64,000 nt of DNA. Origin: Rhizomys pruinosus. Lineage: Eukaryota; Chordata; Mammalia; Rodentia; Spalacidae. The translations under genes and the position numbers were made by a program. The DNA lies in NCBI GenBank assembly GCA_009823505.1, contig VZQC01008777.1, positions 608,125 through 672,124 on the forward strand, written 5' to 3'. A model generated the notes under the pieces. The model did not search any database. It was not told the DNA's origin and saw only the letters and a list, made by a program, of their open reading frames with translations. Numbering within the stretch: position 1 is the first letter of the stretch; each line of letters starts with the position of its first letter. This document shows, one piece after another, positions 10,228 through 22,080 of this stretch.

Positions 10228-12720
10228 AGGGGAATGATGCTGGGCTAATAAACATAAAGGATCTTACTTAATGAGCTTATCTACAAAAAGTTGAATATTG
10301 TAAACTTTTCTGTACAAATGATATGTTAGAAATTTGACATTCACTTTAAATGATGGTAGGGTGAGAAGGGCTGGTGGTTAGCTCATTGGTAGTAGACTGC
10401 TTACTGAGTGTCTATCGTTTATTCCCCAGCACTTAAAACAAAAAAATATTATATATATACAAGCAGCTATTTCATGAAAACATAAATAATAATTAATTTT
10501 ATCCCATTGAGTCTCTAAGATTCCATTTGATATTTACTTTCTTTCTTTGCCCACATCATCTTTCTGTGGACAAATTCTCAAATTCACTGTAGAATTTAAA
10601 TTTTAAATGGATATTCTTATAAACATTTTTATATAGACTTTGACATCAGTACCTTTAAAGTTGACAAACAAAAATCTGTGTTTGAATTACCAATAATGTC
10701 AATGTGATCCTAGGGAAATATGTGAAAGTATTAATCACGGTATAATCTTTTAAAATTTTCATGATGATTAAAATTACATGGAAAGTGCTTGTGAGATCTT
10801 TAGCACAAATTAAATGTTTAATAAGTGCAATTGTTAGAAGGATAATATAAAACGTGATGTTGTAACAACCAAATCCCTATGCAGAGGGGTTTGGATATAT
10901 GTTAAACATGTTGACCTAGAAACTTCATCCCTACTGGCTAGCTTTACTAGAAATTGCTATGCATTCTATTTCAAGAATAAAGAAATCTGTAACCTTAACT
11001 AACTGTGAATACAAAGAAACTGTGTTGTCTGAACACACGACAGTTCCACATATGAAGTCATATTTCTTGTGACAGCATTACACAAGACATGTGCAAGCTG
11101 AAGTAAAACAATGACCCAACATAGATAGGGGCAGTGGGCCAAAAACTCAGCCCTGCAATTGATAGCTGCTGCAAGAGGGAGTCAGTTTCTTTTAAGGGTA
11201 TGAGGTCTGGCAATTAAATAAGCTCCCGTGGATGGATCTAAACTCAAGATCACTTGGGGAACATAGATAAGACATGATAAACCTGTAAATGATGATGATG
11301 ATGATAGAGAATATGAATTTGGGGGATAGTAGAATGGGGTAGAGATGGGAGAGGTTGACTGAATATGATTAAAACACATTATATGAAGTTCACAAAGAAG
11401 CAGTAAAAATTATAAGAAAATTATGCTAATTTCTTAATTAATTCAGTCTTATAAATGGTAATTTTAATGTACATTTCAGCAATAAAAGAGTCAATTGAAT
11501 ATTTAATAATTATTTGGTCTTAGAAATCATTTCAAACTAATCTATAGATCATTGGTCACATGACTGGGTGCAAATGAGTCTTAATCTAAGTTTTGCCACA
11601 GATATCCTGAGATTGCTCAGAAACTGAATAGTTTCAAGACTTCAATTTATTCATTTGTAAATTGGCATTGATAGTGTCCACTGATTTCCACCCAAAACTA
11701 TTCTACAATTTCTATAAAGTATGAAGCTCTCAGCAACAGTTATGTTGCTCATGAATATTGGGTGTTGTTAAGAATATTTTTTTCTCCAGTGGATGGAACT
11801 GGTAAATAAAAAGCCAAAAGGAGCCAGAGGCTCCCTCCCCCTCTAAAACCCAAGTTACCCCAGAGGATAAGATCCTCAACTGACCTTGAGAAAACAAAAA
11901 CCTTTGTTAATCTAGGCTAACTGTGTGGCCATAAACATCTGAAAGGAAAGTATGAGCAGAAATAAATAATTAGTAAGGCCTAAGAAATTGTATTTCAGGT
12001 ATAAAACTTCAGATTTTAGTAAAAATACAAAAAGAAAAGAAAATCAACTGTTGTTTTGCCTGTCTTCATTTCTTTCTGGAAAATGCAGCTACTCTGTGGC
12101 TGCCACTGCTTTTGCTATCCTTCAAAGACATGAGACACAGCTTTCCAACCTTCCAATATGGACTGAAGACTCATGTCTCTCCAAGAATCCTCCAAACTTT
12201 CAGTGCCAGATGGGGACTGCTGAGACATCCAGCCTGTGGACTGAACAAGTACTGGGATTTCAGCCTCTTCAGAGTATAGACTGCCATTGTTGGACTATCC
12301 AGGCTCTATCACAGAGACCAGTACAGGAAGATCAAGACAGGATGCGGTGCTTACTGTAGCTCATTTGGCGACCATGGGAAGGGAAGACCCCAGTGTGGAG
12401 TACAAGGACTGAGGGCTGTTTGGGCTTGCCAAGGAGGAGTCTTCAAAAAATTCCTTAAGGAAAACATGGCATCTTTCAGCCTAATAAAAAAAACCAATAT
12501 TAATAATAAAAAGAAATCATAAGCTGAAGACGCTAAAACCCATGATGTCATAACCTTGATATATGTGTGGCATGCATATATACATATGTTGGAGTGATGC
12601 AAATTGGAAAGAACAACAACAACTACAAAAAGACTGGGTCAAAGAACTGGATTGAAATAGTGAACTTCTGCCCAAAACAGTAAATTTCTGCACTGAAAAT
12701 TTTAAGAGACTGAGAAAAAG
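10228..12720. repeat. Duplicated block, copy B
   Basis: Second copy of 4588-7936, same orientation, lacking the 825-bp segment. It carries the same MIR-like pieces, L1 3'UTR (about 10900-11420) and repeat segment (11780-12720). It looks cleaner than copy A: extra bases that create odd CpGs in A are absent (for example 'gatcctcaactgacc' against 'gatccgcaactgacc'). It continues past the duplicated part into about 40 bp more of L1 3'UTR ('gatgaaaacatgtttgg'). Confidence 0.85.
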
Positions 12721-13340
12721 ATGAAAACATGTTTGGCAGAATGTGTGAGGTAATTTCTAGATAAGCTTCAGATGTCAATAGCTAAGTTGAAAGGGATATG
12801 CTTGCTATATAACCCAATCAATCGAGATACTTTTGATCGTCTTCAGAAAAGATGTGCCAAGCATATTAAATAGAGCAAAGAGCTGGGCATTCAGGAAGAT
12901 CTTCTGCCTTAAATTTATTAAAAGGTTGCTTGAGGACAATTTAATCCTCAATGGCCCTTGGATGTTCCTATTGAGGCAATTGCTCAGGTATCATAGCAGA
13001 CATCTTGATTGGGTTTTAGTCTACTATATGTGATTTGGTATTATCCAGTAGTAGACAAAACTATTGATAATTTCCATTGAAAAAATACAAAAATATAGAA
13101 CTTATTTTTCTGGAATATGATCACAACTTGGTATGTTTTAGAGGGAAGATTTCAGAAGGTGAATTTTCTAGGAAAATGACATGTAGAACACAGAAGGCCC
13201 AGATTCACAGTCAGAATTGGTAAAAGATTATGATGGTTCACCAAGGGTCAGACTAAGGAAACTGATATGCTTAGGAACCCAGAGGACCAGTTATATTATC
13301 CAAAGCAGTAGAGGGTTTAGTAGCCTAAAAATGAGCAAGC
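12721..13340. other. L1 3'UTR tail, then unassigned DNA
   Basis: The first ~40 bp finish the L1 3'UTR module. From 12790 to 13030 a broken reading frame with stop codons gives a protein-like composition in two frames, but I recognise no domain. It could be a decayed retroelement or pseudogene interior. Confidence 0.35.
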
Positions 13341-13428
13341 ATGAGCCAGGCATGGTAGTGCACACCTTTAATCTGTGTGCTTGGGAGGTAGAGGCAGGTG
13401 GATATCTGTGAGATTAAGGCCATCCTGG
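13341..13428 (+). mobile_element. B1 SINE, 3'-truncated
   Basis: It begins 'gagccaggcatggtagtg' and continues 'gaggtagaggcaggtgg' and 'aaggccatcctggcc', then stops without the B1 3' half or poly-A. Confidence 0.8.
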
Positions 13429-13589
13429 CCAGGGGTGTTGGTTAAATTTCTTTATCTCCCTGATTTTCACTTCTATGAGCATAACCAACTACAGAAGTGT
13501 GATCTTCAAGTAACATGATATACCATAACGTAGTATGACTTGTCAACTTTATTAATTCAGAGTTTAAAATCTCCCATATCTTTGTGGGA

Positions 13590-14265
13590 TGAAAACATGA
13601 CAAGAAGTACTCATGAGCCTCAGGTGTAGAGTGTCTGAGTAGTGGAATGTAGTAGTGTCACTAAGGGCTGGACATCTCGAACACTTATTCCCTGGGTGAG
13701 ACCAGTTCTGGAACTCTGTAATAGACTCTATCTGTTGTGGAAGGGAGCTTAATAGATGAGTGGTGAATGTTATAATTTTCTATAAATATATCTATCCATA
13801 TATAGGGTACAATAAGAAATTACATCTGTTTAGAGATATGACAAAGAAAGGGTTTTCTCTAGGACATATGACCTCACCAGCTGTGTGCATTTGGCTATGT
13901 TTATAGTAACACCCATGAGTTCCCTCCCATTCAGAGTATTTTATGTTCAATTAGGTATCTTATCATTTCTCCAAGATAGCAGTGCCACTATTGCACCAAT
14001 ATAGTTTGGTGTGCTGGTCATTGTTATGGTTATTGGGCTTTAGAGGTGGGTTGGACCATTGGTTGACTTTCTCCCTTAGTAGCTTTCACAGTGTCTACTA
14101 CTATAAGAGTTAGTCTTCAAGGAGGAGGCTTCCAGGCCCATTCTAACTCCATTGTTCTATGTCATGTGTTCCAAACGTGTCCTGTACTCAGCAATAAGAT
14201 CTTACCTTGAAGTTCTGGAAGTTAATTAGGAGCTATAGCAATAGCCCATGTTATATAAATAAAGC
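13590..14265 (-). mobile_element. Rodent L1 3'UTR (Lx-like), antisense
   Basis: The complement carries 3'UTR landmarks also seen in sense at 43920-44350. On the given strand, 'gtgccactattgcacca' is the complement of 'tagtgcaatagtggca', and 'agcaataagatcttacctt' of the phrase before it. No ORF2 part is present. Confidence 0.7.
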
Positions 14266-14876
14266 TAGGTTGTGCACAAAACCAGAGTGAAATAGATTCA
14301 ATCAAAAACCTACCGGAAAAACATACAAAGACTATCTGAACATAGTGCATGTATTTATTTAAAGGCTATATAATAAGAAATACAGGGGCAGACTGGAGAC
14401 ATCTCCCTTCCAGTTGATGGTCAGAGTATTCCAAGAGACTGACTTACTTACATTTTGGCTTTGGATAACTCATGTCCACATTTACATTTTCTGTTTGCCT
14501 AAAATTGAATTTCTCACCGGCTTGTCAGATATAATCACTCAACTTCAGCAGATCATTTGCTCTTCACAAATTGGCTTTCTTCCATTGGTGCTTATTTTGG
14601 TATACAATTTCACTGAGGTTTAAATACTCAGGTTAATCATTTCCCTTGTGTCTTTCATTCCACTACTCAGTAGCTGCTCTGCCTTCTCATTTCCATTTTG
14701 GAAAACCTCTTGCATAACTTCTTTATTTAGTGCTCAAGTCCACTACTCATGTGGAAGGTCATTTTCCCAAAGGCTTGGGAGGATTTTCCTGTTCCAAGTT
14801 GGTCTTTCTTCCATTTCTCTTTCACAAATACCTTCCAGATTTTCCAGATCATGTCAGTCGCTTTTTTCTTAAAATT
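14266..14876. other. No recognised feature
   Basis: Overlapping short ORFs (14414-14623, 14648-14872) show no domain and lack plausible splice context. I see no repeat signature. Confidence 0.4.
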
Positions 14877-14889
14877 CAATGCTTTTTTA

Positions 14890-15140
14890 AAAAATTTTTA
14901 AATTTAATTTTATTTATTTCTGAATGTGTGTGAATGTACTCTCTGCATGCAGGTCTGTGCACCCGTGTAGTGCAATGCCGCGGAGGTCAGAAGAGGGTGT
15001 CGGATTTCCCTGGAACTGGAGTTCTCCTGGAATTGGAGTCTCGGACGGTTCTCGGCCGCCATGTGGGTGCTGGGGATTGAACCCGGGTCCTCTGCAAGAG
15101 CGGGTCGGCGCTCTTAACCACTAGGCCATCTCTCCAGCCC
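14890..15140 (-). mobile_element. B2 SINE, antisense, CpG-rich copy
   Basis: Complete B2 in reverse: A-rich tail at left, Pol III boxes at right. Many CpGs survive ('cggttctcggccgccatg'), which suggests a young copy. The target-site duplication tcaatgctttttt lies at 14877-14889 and 15141-15153. It sits at the edge of the L1 family-B copy that follows. Confidence 0.93.
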
Positions 15141-15152
15141 TCAATGCTTTTT

Positions 15153-16050
15153 TTTTTTTAATTTTCATTTTTTATTGATGCTTTGTGTATTTCATACATC
15201 ATTTTCCAATTCAGTTCAGTCATATTTCCCTTTCCCTTCCCCCCCCCACCCCATCCCAGATCATGCACTCTGCCATAACTGTCCTACATCTTTCTCTCAG
15301 GTTTTTTTTTCATTTTTTAACAATAAGTGATAAATTATGAGTACACGCATCCTTCATGTAAAACCAATTTGCAAGCAGTTGTGCCCAAACCCACACAGCC
15401 CCTGGGTCCCACCATCCAGCAGGGGGCGCTTGTATGTTCAATCAAGTTGATCAAATGAGTGTCCAGGCTATATTGCTGTAGTTTCACCATTCACCCCAAT
15501 CGCAGCCCTTACATTCTACCACGCCCCCTCTTCCCCAGATTGTTCCCTAGGCTTAGAAAAGAGGCACAGGTGGATGAGAAGCAAAACAGTCTACTTTCTC
15601 TGGAGCTGTTGTCTTGGACTCTGGTCAATTCTGGCTGTTTCCTTTCATGGGCTGACAGTTTGTCCAGGAATAACCTTTCAATCCTACTAATGAAGCACAA
15701 GCAATTAGATATATAGGTATTTAAACAGTACTAATTGTTATGGTAGGTTACTTTGGTATAGACACAGATGTTTGGATGGTATGTTAATCTATGAATTACT
15801 TTTTTTTCTTTTAAATATAACAGGGTCTTACTGTGGTTTATAACATCTCCTAACCATTAGAGGATATAAGCTTGTGGCATCAGCCATGGGTTATTCCTCC
15901 AAGGAGAGAGCTAATAGCCAATTAGATTTGTGATATACAGGCACATGGCTGCCTCTGCTGCACAGTATTTCCAGGCAGGTGAGGTGTAGCTGGTGCTGAC
16001 AGAGGAGTCTTGCTTGACTCAAGGAGACCCATATTTGCTTATTGGTAAAA
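15153..16050 (-). mobile_element. L1 'family B' 3'UTR, antisense, longest copy
   Basis: The most complete antisense copy. Reading the minus strand it goes from 'caagactcctctgtcagc' through the conserved middle to a G-rich tract and 'acaaagcatcaataaaaaat'. It includes the 85-codon antisense frame at 15459-15716. The tail of the retrotransposition module at 62016-63126 has the same last bases, which ties this UTR to a genuine L1 ORF2. Confidence 0.75.
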
Positions 16051-16610
16051 TTCACCACTTAATGATACAGGTGCTCTGGACCCAGGATACCTTCTATTCT
16101 ACATTCCCTCAAAGTATTCTATGGTCTGCTTGAATGTAAAGAAGACAAAAATAAAGGACTTGATGGAAGTAGAATTCAGGAAATATAAGGATCTCTTCTA
16201 GATGGTACTATATGTGGAAAACCTTGAACTCATCCCTTAAGCTATAATTTATACAGTAGAATGGAAGGCCAACCAACCTACCTCTGTGTCTTCCGGGATC
16301 TCCACATGGTAAATGTGATCTCTTGCCTCCAAAGCATTTTGATATTTTTATTTTGAAAGTTTATTAGTGATTTTAATTATTTGCTGTTTCCCTTACATAT
16401 TTTAATGTGCATTTTGTTATATTTAACAGATGATACAGTACTTGCTGTCTTTCATTTCGTGATTATCTGTACTTATCATTCTCTCTTACTGGTTTTCAAG
16501 CTCCTTGAACGTGGGGAGTATTTGCAATAAGTTTTAAAGTATCTGCTGGATATACTTTCAATAAACACTAGGTAGGGAAACTTAATTCTCACATCCAGGG
16601 TTGAAATATG

Positions 16611-16651
<41 letters not shown>

Positions 16652-17379
16652 ATAAATTATATATATATAAACATAAGAAAAGCCATCAACTCAGTGATCT
16701 TTATTTTCCTCATATAACCAAAGACAGAACAATGACCATTAGTGTTGTGATCCTGTCTAAAGTGTTTTCATATGATATTTTATTTAATTGCCAAGTAGAA
16801 GTTAGTGCTTCCAGAAAAGTGATAATTGATCAGTCTGTATTTTTTTTAATTTCTTTATTACTGAGAGTAACTTAAAAGGGCTCTCAATTCACAAACTTCT
16901 GTTTGAAAACAACATGGCAATTTTCCCAGATAGTGGTATCTCTGTAGCTGTTTAAAGGCAGTTAAATTTTCACATGCAATAATGGGTTCTATCAATCTTT
17001 AAAAAAAGAGAATCACTTTAGAAGATGTGGTGGTTAAATGAGATTAAGAATTATGGTAATTCATCAGTACTGAAGTGAAGCTGGAATGAAGTCTTTGGAA
17101 AATATCTCCATCCACTGAGGTCACCATCACAAAGGGAAACTCTATTCTCCTCCTTCAAAAGTACCTTAGAAACACCAACCAACTAGGATTTGATAATGGA
17201 TGGAGTGTAGGCATAAATTATTGTGAATGTGTAAACAAGTTTAATGGCCATTCTTTATGTCTATAAAATCATATTAAGTTACCACAGAGTCCTGGGTATT
17301 GTGTGCAATGTTAACACATCTAGAGAAGTATTTTTCCAAATTCATTCAAACAAATATTCATTATACTAGGTACACTTGG
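16051..17379. other. Mostly unique AT-rich DNA
   Basis: No gene or young repeat is visible. A weak MIR-like stretch may lie around 16740-16840. A TA repeat is listed separately. Confidence 0.4.
16611..16648. repeat. (AT)n microsatellite
   Basis: An uninterrupted AT/TA run, self-complementary and likely length-polymorphic. Confidence 0.9.
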
Positions 17380-18060
17380 TATTGAGAATTATTTATTTTA
17401 GCAATATGCATACATATTAGCATATTAAAACATTGCATAACTCCAGCATTAAAATGTAACCTGCTTAACTTTGTATATTATAGATTATCCAACATTTCAC
17501 ACCTTTACTACATGTTGCAAGATCAGAGCTGTACATATTTATAGGATACAAAGGGATGTTAAAATCCTTAATAAAATTAAATGATTAAATTAATCTGCCA
17601 TGTTTATAACCTCACCTATTTGATATTTTATAAGAACATTTGAAAGATACTTTGCCAATGATATTGAAAAATACAATTACTGAATTATTTGCATTATTAT
17701 CTGTAGTCACTGTGCTGTGTGATAATCTCAAAAACAAAATTCTAAGTGAGACTTTGTACCTTTGATTATCACCTCTGCATCCCAAACTCTGGTAATCATT
17801 GTTTTATGCTCTGATATATATATATCATGTGTGTGTGTATTTATGTGTGTTCATATATATGAGAACATGAATATCTTTTTTCTTTTCAGATTGACTTACT
17901 TCAGTTAGCCTACTTCTTCCAGGTTCATTTACATTGCTACACATGATAGAGTCTTAGATTTTAAAAAGCTGATTAGTATTCCATGGTGCACATGTACATT
18001 TTTATCCACTTGTCCATTGATTGATGCTTAGATTCATTTCCTCATTTAACCATTATGAAA
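17380..18060 (-). mobile_element. Ancient L1 3' end, antisense
   Basis: The complement of an L1M-like ORF2 end and 3'UTR: 'agattgacttacttcagtta', 'ccaggttcatttacattgct', 'gtattccatggtgcacatg', 'atccacttgtccattgat'. These are the standard antisense landmarks of the L1 ORF2 C-terminus in old mammalian L1s. Confidence 0.7.
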
Positions 18061-18069
18061 ATACAAAAG

Positions 18070-18350
18070 ATTGTGCACATAAAAGGCTTAAAAAGGAAAT
18101 CTAGTCTTAGGAGATATTTACTATCCATATGTGATGAGAGGTTACTAATCAAAATATGCAAATAACTGTATAGATAAAATTCAGTTAACAAATGTGCAGA
18201 GATATGAATGGAATATTACCATTAGAAACATGCAAATGGCCAGCAGATACGTGAAAACATGTTCAACATCACTAATCATTAGGGAAAATGTGGTTAAAAT
18301 CCACCATGAGATATTACATATAGTTTGGCTATGGTAATAAAGTTAAATTC
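18070..18350 (+). mobile_element. Ancient L1 ORF2 fragment, sense
   Basis: 'gttactaatcaaaatatgca', 'aaacatgcaaatggccagca', 'tgttcaacatcactaatca' and 'ccaccatgagatattaca' are ORF2 C-terminal landmarks in sense. They lie immediately after the antisense L1 3' end, so the pair may be one old 5'-inverted insertion. Confidence 0.7.
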
Positions 18351-19583
18351 ACTGAAGGTTCTATAACTTTCAAAAACAGAGCCACAAGATGAGTATCAAA
18401 TTTGTAACACATGATCCTACAGGAGGCATTTCACATTCGCACTGCAATACATGTCAGTCTTTACTACTGCTCAATATATTTCCACTTGCAAATGTCAAGT
18501 TACCTTTCTTGGCCAAATTATTTCCACCGTATAAATATGAACTACTGTGAATTGATATTCTAAAGCTGAGGAATTAACTTTCTCATGGTGGCTGGATACT
18601 TTCAGTGGCATACACAAGCATGAAGATGTGTGCTTACAATGCTAGGAAAATCAAATACAACTTGAGTCCAATGAAGAGATTATGAACACAGGACAAGTGG
18701 TGAATGTGTTAGCTTAGCTACTGTCTAGTCAGGGTAGCTTACTGAAAGAGATCTGACTCTCCTAAAGAGACATCTGGAGATTTTTAGTGATGTTCCTCCA
18801 GTCCTCTTTAGTATGCACAAATAATGTGTTAAAGTTATTCATTATTAAATTTGTCTATGTGTGTCTATGAAAGAATGAAGAAAATATATCATTGACTTGT
18901 ACAATTTAAATCAATTCTTAATAATGAAAAGCAAATTTAGATGTTTAAGCAGCCAGTATACCAGGGAACATTGAATGATATATTTAATATTGATTTGATC
19001 CAAGAGAGATTTTCAAAAGATCTTAATGATTTAATCATCATTATTGGAAAGATTTTATTATCAAGTGCAAAGGACTTCTACTACTATAATAAATAATGTT
19101 TGTTGTATTTTCTTTGTGTCTTTTTAAATGCAGAATGACTTTTAAAAATTACAAACAGACGTAAATATATTACTTAGGTTATAAATCTGCCACTAAGTAC
19201 TGAGTGACAGCTCATGAAGTCAACTTAGTACTTACAGTACTCATGTGTCTTACACACACAGTAAAAAGTTTCAGTCATCTATATTTTCATGTGTAAAATT
19301 TCTTCAATTATGAAACAGAGGAGGGTTGTCAAAAGTACAGATAAAATGAAAGAAAAATAAATATAGCACATCATTTCTTCTTGATCTATTTGAACACGCA
19401 TTTTATTTAGTTGGGGGTTAGTTGAATAATTTAATTCAAACATAAACTCAATTCATATCCACTTTAACATTAATTCTTTGAATATGGAGTTCGGATGGCC
19501 TCACGTGTAGACCCGAGAGCTTGCAATTTCTTGAAAAGCTCCATTTTAAAGAAGGGAAAAAATGAACTGAGATACTATAACAT
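18351..19583. other. No recognised feature
   Basis: AT-rich, apparently unique DNA. No exon, RNA gene or repeat supported. Confidence 0.45.
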
Positions 19584-19599
19584 ACAATTAAGATATGCA

Positions 19600-19825
19600 G
19601 TCATGTGGGGCTGGAGAGATGGCCTAGTGGTTAAGAGCCCTGACTGCTCTTGCAGAGGACCCGGGTTCGATCCCCAGCACCCACATGGCAGCTGAAAGCC
19701 ATCTGTCTTTGACTCCATTTCCAGGGGAATCTGACGCCCGCAGCATTGCACAACATGGGTGCACCAACCTACATGCAGACAGTACATTCATACACATAAG
19801 AAATAAATAAAAAACTTAAAAAAAA
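19600..19825 (+). mobile_element. B2 SINE with 16-bp target-site duplication
   Basis: Full head and tail with B box ggttcgatccc. The exact direct repeat acaattaagatatgca is at 19584-19599 and 19826-19841. Seven bases (gtcatgt) separate the left repeat from the usual ggggctgg start. About 25 bp of the middle module are deleted near 'aatctgacgcccgcagc'. Confidence 0.92.
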
Positions 19826-19889
19826 ACAATTAAGATATGCACCAGAAATTTAAACAAAGCCAAAAAATACATTATCTTATAGAAAAAGT

Positions 19890-20880
19890 TATGTAACTAT
19901 GAAAATAATAATACAAAACAAATAACCCACTCAATAGATGGAACAAAGAGCTAAACAGAGACTTCGCAAGTGAGGAATTAGAGATGGCTCAGAAACACCT
20001 TAAGAAGTGTACAACATCACTAATAATTAAGGAAATGCAAATCCAAACCACTTTAAGATATCACCTTACTCCAATAAGACTGGCGAGGATCAAGAAAACA
20101 AATGATACCAAGAGCTGGAGAGGATGTGGGGAAAGAGGAACACTCATCCACTGCTGGTGGGAATGTAAACTCGTACAGCCACTATGGAAAGCAGTGTGGA
20201 GAACCCTTGGAAGACTTGGAATGAACTTGCCACCCGACCCAGCCATACCACTCCTGGGCATGTACCCTCAAGACTTACGCCACCACAGAGATACATGCAC
20301 GGCCATGTTTATTGCAGCTCTCTTCACAATAGCAAGGAGCTGGAACCAACCCAAATGCCCCTCAACTGACAAGTGGATAGAGAAAATGTGGTACATCTAC
20401 ACAGTGGAGTTCTATGCAGCAGTAAAGAAAGATGACATCATGAGCTTTGCAGGAAAATGGATGGAGCTAGAAGACATGGTGAGTGAAGTAACACAGTCCC
20501 AGAAAAACAAACGAAGAATGGTATCCCTCATCTGTAGATGCTAGTGCCAATTACCTAGTTGTAAGTATTTCTTGTGCACGGCCCCTGGAGCTTTGTCCAA
20601 GCAGTTGGGAGTGATGCCTACTGGAAACAACAATAATAACAACAACAACAACAACAATAACAACAACAGAAAGGACTGCATCAAAGAACTGACTGAAACA
20701 GTGAACTTCCACATGGAGAATATGGAGAAAGACTGAGAAAGAGATGAAAAACATGTTTGGAAGAATACATGAGCTCTGTTGGGGTGGGGGCATAGGGTGG
20801 GGAACACGGGTCTAGATTTGATAATCTTGTACAAAATATATATTAAAAAATAAAAATAAATAAATAAACAAAAATAAAAA
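19890..20880 (+). mobile_element. Young L1, 5'-truncated 3' end
   Basis: ORF2 C-terminal coding sequence is followed by a ~300-bp 3'UTR and an A-rich tail. The UTR carries an (AAC/AAT)n tract (20620-20670), 'actgactgaaacagtgaac', a G-rich tract (20780-20805) and 'gtctagatttgata' before the tail. The reading frame is open from 19984 to its natural stop, so the insertion is recent. The 5' breakpoint lies at about 19890-19920 but the target-site duplication is not clear. Confidence 0.9.
19984..20544 (+). pseudogene. L1 ORF2p C-terminal fragment (186 aa)
   Basis: This open frame encodes the end of the L1 ORF2 protein, the endonuclease/reverse transcriptase of LINE-1. It lacks both catalytic domains and is not a functional gene. 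The family's C-terminal motifs are clear: 'RGCGERGTLIHCWWECK' (the Cys/His domain), 'MFIAALFTIARSWNQP', and 'WYIYTVEFYAAVKKD'. The first cysteine of the C-x3-C-x7-H pattern is serine here, whereas the copy at 62037-63020 keeps cysteine. The ATG at 19984 is simply the first in frame. ORF2 continues upstream to about 19925. Confidence 0.9.
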
Positions 20881-20977
20881 ATAAAAGAACAATAATATAG
20901 ATTTGTTCATTTTTAATGAACTTCTGGCAATAAGTGTGGTAAAGCAGCTATGTTAAACATGTACTATGTAGTAAATT

Positions 20978-21098
20978 GGTTGTCTCTCTGTCTCCATTAC
21001 TGTCTGTAACTCTGTCTTTCTCTGTCTCTGTGTCTCTCTCTGTCTCCGTCTCTATCTCCCTCTTCCCCTCTTTCTCTCTCTCTGTCTCTGTCTCTCTT

Positions 21099-21140
<42 letters not shown>
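20978..21140. repeat. Compound (TCTCTG)n-(TG)n microsatellite
   Basis: Imperfect tctgtctc words (20978-21098) change to a pure TG run (about 21102-21140). The ORF in it (20976-21173) is a repeat artefact. Confidence 0.9.
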
Positions 21141-21143
<3 letters not shown>

Positions 21144-21216
21144 GGAAGGAACCCTGTGCTTCCTGTACATTAAGCAAACTAGACAAGCTCTGCCAGTAAG
21201 CTATATTCCAGTCCTA
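21141..21216 (-). mobile_element. ID-like tRNA-derived SINE remnant, antisense
   Basis: 'ctgggaaggaaccctgtg', 'aagctctgccagtaagctat' and 'ttccagtcctag' follow the complement of an ID element head (gctcagtggtagagcttgcc...ggttcnatcc). It adjoins the TG repeat, a usual arrangement in rodents. Confidence 0.5.
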
Positions 21217-21734
21217 GATGTAATATACAAAAGCCATTAATAAGTTCTAGGTAAATTGCTTGGCATTAGATCATTGCACCTTCCTGAACAAAAGATGTCT
21301 AGTTTGTGCTTCCTGGAAAGAAACTTCACTCTCTATGTGTACATCTTCTCATGTGAATAATAGAAATAACAATGCTAAGGGCCTTGAAAGACTTCTGATA
21401 ATTAAATCACAGTTGTACAATAGCATAATTCATGGCACATATAAAAGTGCTTAATTAATAAAAACATATTTCTAAAATTAATATGGGAAAATTCTGACTT
21501 TAATACACTATAATTATATGAGTATAATTATAATTCAATGCAAGTATAACATTCATTTTAATCATCTGCTAATAAAAGTAATAAATTTGAAGAATTATTA
21601 AGGCAACTGTCATAAAACAATTGTTTTAAAGAAATGGAGATCAAGCAAATGGAGATATTCAGAGATGCAAGATGAAATGGAAACTTGGATTCAGTGAAAG
21701 AACCTGGCACAATATATAAGGGAAAAAGCAATAG
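21217..21734. other. No recognised feature
   Basis: AT-rich DNA without repeat or coding signatures. Confidence 0.4.
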
Positions 21735-21872
21735 GGGAAGACACCAAAACCAACCCCATGTTTCCACATACATGTGCACATTCACATATGTGCATATATA
21801 TGTACCTCCAGTCACACACACGAGTCCATACACAAATACACATAAACCCCCATATGTATACATATATACATA
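21735..21872 (+). mobile_element. B4 SINE 3' part
   Basis: 'ggggaagacaccaaaacc' followed by CA-rich 'catgtgcacattcacatatg' resembles the B4 3' end ('gaggaagacacc...cacacatgcacaca'). The tRNA/7SL-like 5' part is missing or decayed. Confidence 0.45.
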
Positions 21873-22080
21873 AGCAAAATTCAGACTCAAAATTAAGAAT
21901 GAGACATGGAAAAAGACCTATTAACAGCCCAAATGATAGAGATAGAATTAAATTAGGAATAAAAAATTTTAAACCACATTTAATGAAAATTAAGCTATGT
22001 TTTATGCATACATTATAGACATTGGAAAATATGATGAAAACAGTTTGATATATGGAGAGAGAATCAAAATGGAACTAAAT

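Noticed and set aside
20620..20670. AAC/AAT run as a CRISPR-like or satellite array
   Set aside because: It is a trinucleotide microsatellite inside the L1 3'UTR; there are no spacers.
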